32,723 nucleotides of DNA, taken from the NCBI GenBank assembly GCA_030152225.1, contig JASLHL010000174.1, forward strand, positions 1 to 32,723, in the 5' to 3' direction. The translations under genes and the position numbers were made by a program. Every line of letters starts with the position of its first letter. The first letter of the stretch is position 1. Shown here piece by piece: positions 24,473-31,921 of the stretch. The notes below the pieces were generated by a model. It saw only the letters and a program-made list of their open reading frames with translations, ran no database searches and had not been told where the DNA came from. The stretch comes from Flavobacterium sp. (lineage in GTDB: Bacteria; Bacteroidota; Bacteroidia; Flavobacteriales; Flavobacteriaceae).

Positions 24473-26095
24473 CTAAAGACTTCTGTTTCTTAAATAGTAA
24501 TTCAGCAAAAAGGCTGTAGAACTATCGTGTTTCAGTACATTATTCGAAATAATTTCGCCCTGAATATTTTTTGCTAAAACCTTGCCATATTCTACGCCAA
24601 ATTGATCAAAACTATAAATATTCCAGATCACACCTTGTACAAAAGTCTTGTGTTCATACAACGCAACAAGTGCACCGAGTGATTCTGGTGTCAACTTATC
24701 GATTAAAAGTGTATTGGATGGTTTATTTCCAGTAAATTCCCTAAAGTTTTGAATCAATGGATCTTCTGTATCTATTTCGCGCGTCGCTTCCTTTCCGTTT
24801 AACAGAGCCTCTGTTTGTCCAAAAAAGTTAGACATCAAGATGGTGTGGTTACTATCTGAGGAACAAAAAGGGTTAACAAATCCAATAAAATCTACAGGAA
24901 CAACTTTCGTTCCTTGGTGAAACAGTTGAAAAAAGGCATGTTGGGCGGATACGCCTACATCTCCCCAAATTAAAGTTCCTGTTTCGTAATTCACTGGAAG
25001 TCCTTCGCGATTTTTATCTTTCCCATTACTCTCCATGATCATTTGTTGCAAATGCGCAGGAAATCGCTCCAAAAATTGACTGTAGGGCACGACGGCTTCT
25101 GTCTCATATCCGAAGAAATTATTATACCATACGCTTAATAATGCACAAACAACTGGGATATTTTGTTCAAAAGGAGCCGTTCTAAAATGAACATCCATTT
25201 TATTTGCACCTTTCAATAGCTTTTCAAAATTCTCGTACCCTATGGCCAAGGCAATTGAAAGTCCCACAGAGCTCCAGAGCGAAAAGCGTCCCCCTATGTG
25301 ATCCCACATCGGGAAAATCACTGCTGGATTAATTCCGTACGCAACAGCACGTTCCACCTCTGCTGTCACCCCCACCAAGTGTTGGGTCAACTGATCTTTC
25401 GCAACAGATTCGGAAAGCCATTGTACAACCTTATCGGCATTTAATACCGTTTCTTGCGTTGTAAATGTCTTGGACACAACAAGTACTAAGGTCGTTTGGG
25501 GATTCAACTTATCGAGTATCGAATACAAATAATCGTCATCGACATTGGATATAAAATGGGCACGTAGATGATTGCTGTAGTTCGCCAATCCTTGTACCAC
25601 CATTTTAGGTCCAAGATCCGATCCTCCAATACCAATGTTGACAATATCGGTAAAAGCTTCGCCTGTACTAGAAGTATAATCGCCTTGTACAACACGGTCG
25701 ACAAAGTCTTTGATTCGCGCTCTAGTTTGGCGGATTTCATCTAAGACATTTACACCATCCACAACAATAGATGCCTCTGGAGTAAAATCGCGTAAAGCCG
25801 TATGCAATACGGCTCTATTTTCTGTCTTATTTACCTTACTTCCATTAAACAAAGCTTCGATAGCTTCTCTCAAATGTACTTCCTCTCCTAACTCAATCAG
25901 GTAAGATAACGTTTCTTTTGTTATCTTATTTTTAGAGTAATCCAATAGAAAATTATCGAATTGAATATTAAATGAACTCCCTCTACTAGAATCCTCTTCA
26001 AAGAGGTCTTGCATTTGGATCAACTTCATTTGCTCAAAGTGCTCGCGTAGTTTACTCCATGCAGCAGTACTAGTAGGATTAATAGCTTGTAACAT
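24473..26095 (-). CDS. pgi: Glucose-6-phosphate isomerase
   Basis: Interconverts glucose 6-phosphate and fructose 6-phosphate. 540 aa, normal length. Family landmarks in order: NGSKVNKTENRAVLHTALRD, VNIGIGGSDLGPKM (sugar-phosphate loop), SKTFTTQETVLNA, the PGI signature WDHIGGRFSLWSS, MESNGKDKNREG (catalytic Glu region), AQHAFFQLFHQGT (catalytic His) and FDQFGVEYGKVLA (catalytic Lys region). Last gene of the DUF3108-TDO-M23-pgi run, 19 bp after the M23 peptidase gene. No hairpin terminator is obvious in 24367-24472. Confidence 0.97.
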   Translation of the reverse strand: MLQAINPTSTAAWSKLREHFEQMKLIQMQDLFEEDSSRGSSFNIQFDNFLLDYSKNKITKETLSYLIELGEEVHLREAIEALFNGSKVNKTENRAVLHTALRDFTPEASIVVDGVNVLDEIRQTRARIKDFVDRVVQGDYTSSTGEAFTDIVNIGIGGSDLGPKMVVQGLANYSNHLRAHFISNVDDDYLYSILDKLNPQTTLVLVVSKTFTTQETVLNADKVVQWLSESVAKDQLTQHLVGVTAEVERAVAYGINPAVIFPMWDHIGGRFSLWSSVGLSIALAIGYENFEKLLKGANKMDVHFRTAPFEQNIPVVCALLSVWYNNFFGYETEAVVPYSQFLERFPAHLQQMIMESNGKDKNREGLPVNYETGTLIWGDVGVSAQHAFFQLFHQGTKVVPVDFIGFVNPFCSSDSNHTILMSNFFGQTEALLNGKEATREIDTEDPLIQNFREFTGNKPSNTLLIDKLTPESLGALVALYEHKTFVQGVIWNIYSFDQFGVEYGKVLAKNIQGEIISNNVLKHDSSTAFLLNYYLRNRSL

Positions 26096-26114
26096 TTTTA
26101 TGTAAAAACAGCAG

Positions 26115-27356
26115 TTATTTATTAAATTTTTCTTTTATCACAGCATCCAACTCCGCTTTAAGCGGTTGGATATATTCTTTATAAGCGGGTATATCTTTTT
26201 TGTCCATCGGTTCTGAATTTGGCAAAACTTGTCCTAAAGGGTCTACTTGAACACCATTTTTCCAGAAGCGATAGCACACATGCGGCCCTGTAGCTAATCC
26301 TGTACTCCCAACTAAACCGATTGATTGTCCCTGCTCTACATATTGTCCTTTTTTCACGAGAATTTTAGACATATGCAGGTATTGGGTTGAATACGTTCCA
26401 TTGTGTTTTACTTTGACGTAATTTCCATTTCCAGCCGTATAACCCGTACGTTCTACAACTCCTGAAGCGGTCGTCATGATTGGCGTACCTGTTGGTGCAG
26501 CATAATCTGTTCCATTATGCGACTTCCATGTTTTTTGAACGGGATGGAATCTGCTTTTCGTATAGCGCGAAGTTATGCGGAAGAATTTTAATGGCGCCTT
26601 TAAGAACATACTCTTCATTGGGCGTCCTTCCTCATCGTAATAATCTTTTCCTTTTGCTCCTGATCGTTGGTAAGGGAAAGAGTATAGGTCTTTTCCTCTA
26701 TAGTTAAAATACGCCGCCTCAATTTTTGAAATGCCGACATACACCGTATCGTTGATGTATTTTTCTTCAATCGTTACCGCAAATCGATCGTTAGGCTGTA
26801 GTTTAAAGAAGTCAATCGACCAAGCAAAAATCTGAGACATACGCGTAGCTAGCGATTGGTCCACGCCTTCATTGCTCAAACTTACAGAAAGCGACCCCTC
26901 AATAGTAGAAGCCACCGTTCTTCTTCGTATGGTAACGGGATAAGTTTTAGTATAAGCCGTAACCGTATCACGTAAATCGATGACTTGATACCCTGAAATA
27001 TTCGGATGGTAGACAAAAGCCGCCAACTTATCTGGATTATCTTTGTACTTAATCAACGTATAGGGCTGTCCTGCACGGATTCCTCTTACATTAATCGTAT
27101 CTTTTACTTTGGTAACAATATTGTGTACATCTGAAGCATTGAGGTTGTAATTGCCAAATATCTTTCCAAGGTTATCGCCTGACCTAATCGTATCTTCTGT
27201 TACGACGTAATCATTCAAATTAAACCCATATAATTCGGCCACAATCTCCTCTACTGTTTCTTCTTCAGTATCTGTACTTACTTCCATTTCTCCTTCTTTT
27301 TTACAAGAAGTAAATAAAAGCAGCCCTGTTAACAACATAAAAATTTTATACTTCAA
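26115..27356 (-). CDS. M23 family peptidoglycan metallopeptidase, lipoprotein
   Basis: 413 aa. Lipoprotein signal 1-17 with Cys18 (FTSC), an acidic linker, an OapA/LysM-like N-terminal part (VVTEDTIRSGDNLGKIF, about 51-67), a middle domain, and a C-terminal LytM/M23 domain (about 265-385). Zinc-site residues visible are His280 and Asp284 (HNGTDYA), catalytic His328 (YLHMS) and His359 in GPHVCYRFW. The usual GPHLH motif is GPHVC here: the position of the third zinc ligand is Cys361 instead of His, so the metal site is either Cys-liganded or altered. Otherwise the architecture is that of MepM/YebA-like cell-wall endopeptidases. It sits 19 bp before pgi and 18 bp after TDO. Confidence 0.9.
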   Translation of the reverse strand: MKYKIFMLLTGLLLFTSCKKEGEMEVSTDTEEETVEEIVAELYGFNLNDYVVTEDTIRSGDNLGKIFGNYNLNASDVHNIVTKVKDTINVRGIRAGQPYTLIKYKDNPDKLAAFVYHPNISGYQVIDLRDTVTAYTKTYPVTIRRRTVASTIEGSLSVSLSNEGVDQSLATRMSQIFAWSIDFFKLQPNDRFAVTIEEKYINDTVYVGISKIEAAYFNYRGKDLYSFPYQRSGAKGKDYYDEEGRPMKSMFLKAPLKFFRITSRYTKSRFHPVQKTWKSHNGTDYAAPTGTPIMTTASGVVERTGYTAGNGNYVKVKHNGTYSTQYLHMSKILVKKGQYVEQGQSIGLVGSTGLATGPHVCYRFWKNGVQVDPLGQVLPNSEPMDKKDIPAYKEYIQPLKAELDAVIKEKFNK

Positions 27357-27374
27357 ACCTTTCTTTTTTCTATT

Positions 27375-28304
27375 TTAAACCAATCCTTTTCCCCAATTTT
27401 CCATTTCTTCTGCAGACCATAAGGCTGGGAAGAATATTCTTTTTTGATATTCTGGCAACATATATTTTTTCCAATCACTACCGCCCGTTGCTTCTTTCGT
27501 TACCCCCGTACTTTCTAAGTATTTCAACGCAGTTTTATAGTGTCCAATCACCCAAATCACATTCACGGTATAATCGTAGTGTTTCATGGCCTGAATCAAT
27601 TCTGGACGCTCTTGTGCTTCTTTGGGAAGTTCAACAAATTTCTGCCATAAATTTGTTTTTTCATAATCTTTCATTGCTTTAACAAAAGTTTGACTGTATT
27701 TCTTCTCAAATGCACTGAGTAAATAGGACTTCTCGCCCGTCTTGTAATTTTTTCCAGCAGCTTGCCAATACATAAATTCTAACGCTTCTTCTTCCGAAAT
27801 ATTTTCCGCTAAATCGCGAATAAATCGCTTATCGATTAAATTTCTCCAATCCGTTGATCCAAACTCGATCAAACGATACTGTGCGCTTTGAAAACCACTC
27901 GCTGGCGCCAGTGTATTTCTAAATTTATTATACTGTTCCACATCCATTCCATCACCCATAATGCTAAAAGAATTAGTCAACATATCAAAATATCGGCTAA
28001 TTCTCATCAATTTATCGGTAAATACTTCCACTTCAATTTGAGCCGTATCGGCTAATTGCTCAATTTCCCACAAGATCATTTTAAACAGTAACTCATTGAC
28101 TTGGTGATACATAATAAACACCATCTCATCTGGATACAAGCTACGCTGGATTTGCAGGCCCAGTAGCGCATCGGTTTGAATATAATCCCAATACGTTAAG
28201 GGTTTGCCATGCAATAGCCCTTCTAAATGCACATTGGGATTCTGTCCCATTTGTGTAAACTTTTCTTCTAAATTTTGTATGTGTTGCTTGGTTAAGTCGT
28301 TCAT
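27375..28304 (-). CDS. kynA: Tryptophan 2,3-dioxygenase
   Basis: Haem enzyme that opens the indole ring of L-tryptophan to N-formylkynurenine, the first step of the kynurenine pathway. 309 aa. Motifs: LTYWDYIQTDALLGLQ, FIMYHQVNELLFK (His67 region), FRNTLAPASGFQSAQYR (Arg129 and Arg144, substrate pocket), probable haem ligand His255 in WVIGHYKTALKYL, and the ATGGSDWKKYM loop that closes on the substrate. No other kynurenine-pathway gene is in the window. The gene starts 2 bp after the stop of the DUF3108 gene, so the two are co-transcribed. Confidence 0.93.
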   Translation of the reverse strand: MNDLTKQHIQNLEEKFTQMGQNPNVHLEGLLHGKPLTYWDYIQTDALLGLQIQRSLYPDEMVFIMYHQVNELLFKMILWEIEQLADTAQIEVEVFTDKLMRISRYFDMLTNSFSIMGDGMDVEQYNKFRNTLAPASGFQSAQYRLIEFGSTDWRNLIDKRFIRDLAENISEEEALEFMYWQAAGKNYKTGEKSYLLSAFEKKYSQTFVKAMKDYEKTNLWQKFVELPKEAQERPELIQAMKHYDYTVNVIWVIGHYKTALKYLESTGVTKEATGGSDWKKYMLPEYQKRIFFPALWSAEEMENWGKGLV

Positions 28305-28306
28305 GG

Positions 28307-29083
28307 TTATTCTTGCTTTAAGGTTGAAACTAATCCCTTGTATTCTTCTAAATCCGCTTTTAGTGATCCAACAGCTAGGCTTGCTTTAATTCGCAAAGGA
28401 ACTTTATTTCTGTCAGCTGATACCCAAACAGTTAAACTTTCCTTTTCTTTAAATACACGACCAGCCATAACATAGGGTCTGAAAGTTAGGGCCTTAATTT
28501 TCCCAAAATTAGTTTTTAATTCAGTTGTTCCCAAATACAATAGTTTAAAACGAAAAACTTCTCCATCGAAAAACATATCGATTTCGACCGCTTCATTCTT
28601 TTTTAGATTATCGAGTTTAGGATGATTTCTAAGATAATAGAACGCAGATACAATATCTTGCACCTCTGTTACAATGGGATATGTACTGTCTTTATTCTTT
28701 TCGTAGTCTTTGACAAGAACATTGTTTTTGGCATAATCAAAAAAGCCCTCTTGATTTTTGGTATAACCTCCTTCATCAATTTTTCTAATAAATCGATGAG
28801 GCACAACTTGATCTTTCTCAAAATAACTTTGATAATCGTCGTATACTTTAAAAAACACTTTAGAGAGTCCTGTTGTATAGCCAATACCCTTTGCATGGTA
28901 CATGCTCTTTCCTTTATACGTAGTCTCAGAGAGTTGTAGTTCAGCTATTCCAGCATTTAAAAAGCCATAGGAAACTCTGAATTTCAGATATTCTCCAGCT
29001 TTAAATGCCGTTGGCTTTGTTTGTGCAAACGAGATAGTCGCACAGCATAGGAAGGTATAAATAACAAATAATACTTTTTTCAT
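28307..29083 (-). CDS. DUF3108 family secreted protein
   Basis: 258 aa with signal peptide 1-20 (ISFAQ). The mature part starts AFKAGEYLKFRVSYGFLNAGIAELQL, the usual DUF3108 opening, and has VYDDYQSYFEKDQVVPHRFIRKIDEGGY and a terminal domain with PYVMAGRVFKEKESLTVWVSADRNKVPLRI. Probably a periplasmic beta-barrel-like lipid- or envelope-related protein; the function is unknown. First gene of the run through TDO, the M23 peptidase and pgi; an exact promoter lies just upstream. Confidence 0.87.
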   Translation of the reverse strand: MKKVLFVIYTFLCCATISFAQTKPTAFKAGEYLKFRVSYGFLNAGIAELQLSETTYKGKSMYHAKGIGYTTGLSKVFFKVYDDYQSYFEKDQVVPHRFIRKIDEGGYTKNQEGFFDYAKNNVLVKDYEKNKDSTYPIVTEVQDIVSAFYYLRNHPKLDNLKKNEAVEIDMFFDGEVFRFKLLYLGTTELKTNFGKIKALTFRPYVMAGRVFKEKESLTVWVSADRNKVPLRIKASLAVGSLKADLEEYKGLVSTLKQE

Positions 29084-29100
29084 AATCGGCTAATTTTATT

Positions 29101-29131
29101 CAAAAATAACAAACAAAAAAACCCAGTCAAA
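29101..29131 (-). promoter_or_regulatory. Promoter of the DUF3108-kynA-M23-pgi operon
   Basis: On the minus strand TTTG (29131-29128), 19-bp gap, exact -7 box TATTTTTG (29108-29101), 17 nt before the ATG at 29083. The -33 box lies in the terminator hairpin of the upstream unit. Confidence 0.75.
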
Positions 29132-29148
29132 TAATTGACTGAGTTTTT
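29117..29148 (-). terminator. Terminator of the hmgA-hppD unit
   Basis: Inverted repeat (29148-29135 with 29130-29117, loop of 4) followed on the minus strand by T7. The single imperfect pair is a G-U wobble on the minus strand and a C-A mismatch on the plus strand. About 190 nt downstream of the hppD stop. Confidence 0.8.
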
Positions 29149-29340
29149 ATGCTATTAACCAACCAAAAAACTATAAATTATGAAAAATTTATTACACTCA
29201 AATAAAGCTTATGACATCTTTATTTTTGCGAGTGCAAATGTATGGTTTTTTATTGATTATTCATATATCTACTATCTTTTAACCTCACTTTAACTATAAC
29301 GTATTCAAAATGAGGCTTTTTAAGATATTCTTAACTCAGA
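29149..29340. other. 192-bp AT-rich stretch downstream of hppD with a 37-codon frame
   Basis: Holds no recognised gene. On the plus strand ATG at 29180 opens a 37-codon frame to a TAA at 29291-29293 (MKNLLHSNKAYDIFIFASAN, then a hydrophobic tail). The sequence before this ATG looks like a typical flavobacterial gene start, so it could be a gene remnant, but no family is recognisable. Exact TAnnTTTG boxes face away from each other at 29221-29228 (plus) and 29242-29235 (minus); neither has a good -33 element. The minus-strand box and the terminator at 29148-29117 would define an RNA of about 110-120 nt, if real. Confidence 0.3.
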
Positions 29341-30501
29341 TTATAGTGTACCGCGCAACTCTTGCTCGCGTTCGATTGATTCGAAAAGTGCCTTAAAGTT
29401 ACCTGCACCGAATCCTCTTGCACCCATTCTTTGAATAATTTCGAAGAATAAAGTTGGACGATCCTCTACTGGTTTAGTGAAAATTTGCAATAAATATCCT
29501 TCTTCATCAGCATCTACTAAGATACTTAATTTTTGAAGTTCTTTGATATCTTCTTTCATCATATCCATGTGAACACCTAAACGTCCAGGGATTGCATCAT
29601 AATACGCTTGTGGCGGAGCAGATAAAAACTCAACTCCTCTAGCTCTCATTTCAGCAACTGTTTTGATGATATCGTCTGTAGCAACTGCGATGTGTTGAAC
29701 ACCAGGACCATTGTAAAAGTCTAAATATTCTTCTACTTGAGAGCGTTTTGTTCCCTCTGCTGGTTCGTTGATAGGGAATTTAATACGTCCATTTCCGTTT
29801 GACATTACTTTACTCATTAAAGCAGAGTACTCTGTATTAATTTGCTTGTCGTCAAACGATAAGAAGTTTACGAATCCCATTACATCTTCGTACCATTTTA
29901 CCCATGTATTCATTTCGTTCCATCCCACGTTTCCTACCATGTGATCTACGTATTTTAATCCTACTGGTGCTGGGTTGTACTCACTTTCCCATTTCACGAA
30001 ACCTGGCAAGAACACTCCGTTGTAGTTTTTTCTCTCTACAAACATGTGAACTGTTTCACCGTACGTATAAATACCTGCGCGTACCGTTTCTCCAAATTCA
30101 TCTTTTTCTACAACAGGCTCCATGTATGATTTTGCACCACGGCTAGTTGTTTCTTCATAAGCTTTACGAGCATCTTCTACCCATAACGCTACTACTTTAA
30201 TTCCATCTCCGTGTTTAACGATGTGGTCGTTTAACTCAGACTCTGCTGTAAGTGGCGTAGTTAAAACAATGCGGATTTTATCTTGTACTAGAACGTATGA
30301 CGCTCTGTCTTTTACACCTGTTTCTAATCCAGCATAAGCTAACGATTGGAATCCAAAAGCTGTTTTGTAAAAATGAGCCGCTTGTTTTGCGTTTCCTACG
30401 ATAAATTCAACGTAATCTGTTCCTAATAAAGGTAAAAAATCTTGTGCTCCTTCAAATATTTTTTCTAAGCCAAATTCAACTGACTTTACTTCTTTACTCA
30501 T
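29341..30501 (-). CDS. hppD: 4-hydroxyphenylpyruvate dioxygenase
   Basis: Converts 4-hydroxyphenylpyruvate to homogentisate, the second step of tyrosine breakdown. 386 aa, two glyoxalase/vicinal-oxygen-chelate modules: N-terminal DYVEFIVGNAKQAAHFYKTAFG (29-50) and C-terminal YVDHMVGN (184-191). The iron triad His187, His270 (GVQHIAVATDDI) and Glu354 (LFFEIIQRMG) is complete, and the C-terminal gate helix GFGAGNFKALFESIEREQ (363-380) is present. It lies 40 bp after hmgA on the same strand, so substrate-making and substrate-using enzymes are encoded together. Confidence 0.97.
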   Translation of the reverse strand: MSKEVKSVEFGLEKIFEGAQDFLPLLGTDYVEFIVGNAKQAAHFYKTAFGFQSLAYAGLETGVKDRASYVLVQDKIRIVLTTPLTAESELNDHIVKHGDGIKVVALWVEDARKAYEETTSRGAKSYMEPVVEKDEFGETVRAGIYTYGETVHMFVERKNYNGVFLPGFVKWESEYNPAPVGLKYVDHMVGNVGWNEMNTWVKWYEDVMGFVNFLSFDDKQINTEYSALMSKVMSNGNGRIKFPINEPAEGTKRSQVEEYLDFYNGPGVQHIAVATDDIIKTVAEMRARGVEFLSAPPQAYYDAIPGRLGVHMDMMKEDIKELQKLSILVDADEEGYLLQIFTKPVEDRPTLFFEIIQRMGARGFGAGNFKALFESIEREQELRGTL

Positions 30502-30541
30502 AATATAGTTTTTAGTTGTTGTTTATTCTGTTTTTGATTCT

Positions 30542-31702
30542 TTATTCTTCTAACCACGATTGGTAGTATTGTTCATCGGCAATCTTCATGGCCTCTTCCG
30601 TTACCATTAACGGCTTGAAGGTATCTACCATAACCGCTAATTCTTCCGTTACCGTTTTTCCGATTGAACGCTCTGCAGCCCCTGGATGTGGTCCATGTGG
30701 AATTCCTGCTGGGTGAAGCGAGATATGACCTGGTGCAATATCATTACGACTCATAAAGTCACCATCTACATAGTACAACACCTCATCACTGTCGATATTA
30801 CTGTGGTTGTAAGGTGCTGGAATCGCATCTGGATGATAGTCGTATAACCTTGGTACAAAAGAACAAACTACGAAGCCTGCGGTTTCAAATGTTTGGTGCA
30901 CCGGAGGTGGTTGGTGAATGCGACCGGTAATTGGCTCAAAATCGTGAATGGAGAACGCATAAGGATAGTTATATCCATCGTATCCTACGACATCAAAAGG
31001 ATGCGTAGCATAAACCATTTCGAAGATTTCATCCTGTTTTCTCAACTTGATTAAGAAATCTCCTTTTTCATCATGCGTCTCTAAGTTTTCAGGACGACGA
31101 ATATCTCGCTCGCAAAAAGGCGAGTGTTCCATCAATTGTCCAAACCAGTTTCTATAGCGTTTTGGCGTATAAAACGGGTGTTTAGATTCTACGATAAATA
31201 ATCGATTATCTTCTGTATCGAAATCCATTTTGTAAATCATTCCGCGTGGAATAACCAAGTAATCTCCGTATTTAAAGGTTAAGTTACCTAAAAAAGTACG
31301 CAGGGTTCCTGATCCTTTATGGATAAAAATCAATTCGTCTGAATCGGTATTCTTATAGAAATAGTCCTCCATTGATTGTTTAGGAGCCGCTAATACAATG
31401 GTACAGTCACTATTGGTCAAAACTGCTTTTCGGCTTTCTAAAAAATCATTTTCGGGTTCTACTTGGAATCCTCTTAGTCGGTAAGATTGAATGTTATTTG
31501 CTTTCGCAATTTTAGGTGCGACAGAATACTGTTTGCGTATTTCTTTCACCTGTGTTGGTCGGTGTACATGGTACATATTTGTTGACATTCCGTCAAAACC
31601 AACTGTACCAAACAATTGTTCATAGTATAAGTCACCGTTTTCCTTACGGAAAATCGTATGACGTTTAGGGGGAATACTCCCTAAGCGATGATATAAAGGC
31701 AT
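30542..31702 (-). CDS. hmgA: Homogentisate 1,2-dioxygenase
   Basis: Opens the ring of homogentisate to maleylacetoacetate, the step after HppD. 386 aa, cupin fold, of the shorter bacterial type. Landmarks: ELIFIHKGSGTLRTFLGNLTFKYGDYLVIPRGM (first cupin), THPFDVVGYDGYNYPYAFSIHDFEPITGRIHQPPPVHQTF, and the metal region PYNHSNIDSDEVLYYVDG with ISLHPAGIPHGPHPG. By spacing against the animal enzyme the iron ligands are probably His300, Glu307 and His336 (inference). First gene of the hmgA-hppD unit; maleylacetoacetate isomerase and fumarylacetoacetase are not in this window. Confidence 0.94.
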   Translation of the reverse strand: MPLYHRLGSIPPKRHTIFRKENGDLYYEQLFGTVGFDGMSTNMYHVHRPTQVKEIRKQYSVAPKIAKANNIQSYRLRGFQVEPENDFLESRKAVLTNSDCTIVLAAPKQSMEDYFYKNTDSDELIFIHKGSGTLRTFLGNLTFKYGDYLVIPRGMIYKMDFDTEDNRLFIVESKHPFYTPKRYRNWFGQLMEHSPFCERDIRRPENLETHDEKGDFLIKLRKQDEIFEMVYATHPFDVVGYDGYNYPYAFSIHDFEPITGRIHQPPPVHQTFETAGFVVCSFVPRLYDYHPDAIPAPYNHSNIDSDEVLYYVDGDFMSRNDIAPGHISLHPAGIPHGPHPGAAERSIGKTVTEELAVMVDTFKPLMVTEEAMKIADEQYYQSWLEE

Positions 31703-31746
31703 AATTACTTATAGTTTTAAGGTTGGAAAAAAAATAATATAAGTAA

Positions 31747-31783
31747 AAGTTTCTCATTCAGGATTTCTCTTGATCAGAAACTT
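31747..31783. repeat. Inverted repeat in the hmgA leader
   Basis: AAGTTTCT (31747-31754) and AGAAACTT (31776-31783) are perfect inverted copies, with TGATCA beside the right arm. It lies between the probable hmgA promoter and start codon, so it could be an operator or an RNA stem-loop. The 21-nt gap is long for a terminator and there is no T run. Confidence 0.35.
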
Positions 31784-31826
31784 AATATAAGCCAATAAAC
31801 CGTCCCATTGTATATTCATAATGTCA

Positions 31827-31856
31827 CAAATATCGAAATAAAAATGATATATCCAA
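31827..31856 (-). promoter_or_regulatory. Probable hmgA promoter
   Basis: On the minus strand TTG (31856-31854), 19-bp gap, GATATTTG (31834-31827), which is 7/8 to TAnnTTTG and the same variant as at fbp. It would give a leader of about 115-120 nt. Confidence 0.45.
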
Positions 31857-31921
31857 CTTTATAACCAAATTTTATTTGCGTATTGCTAAAACACAGCGCT
31901 TTATCTTTTTTTAATTCTTAA

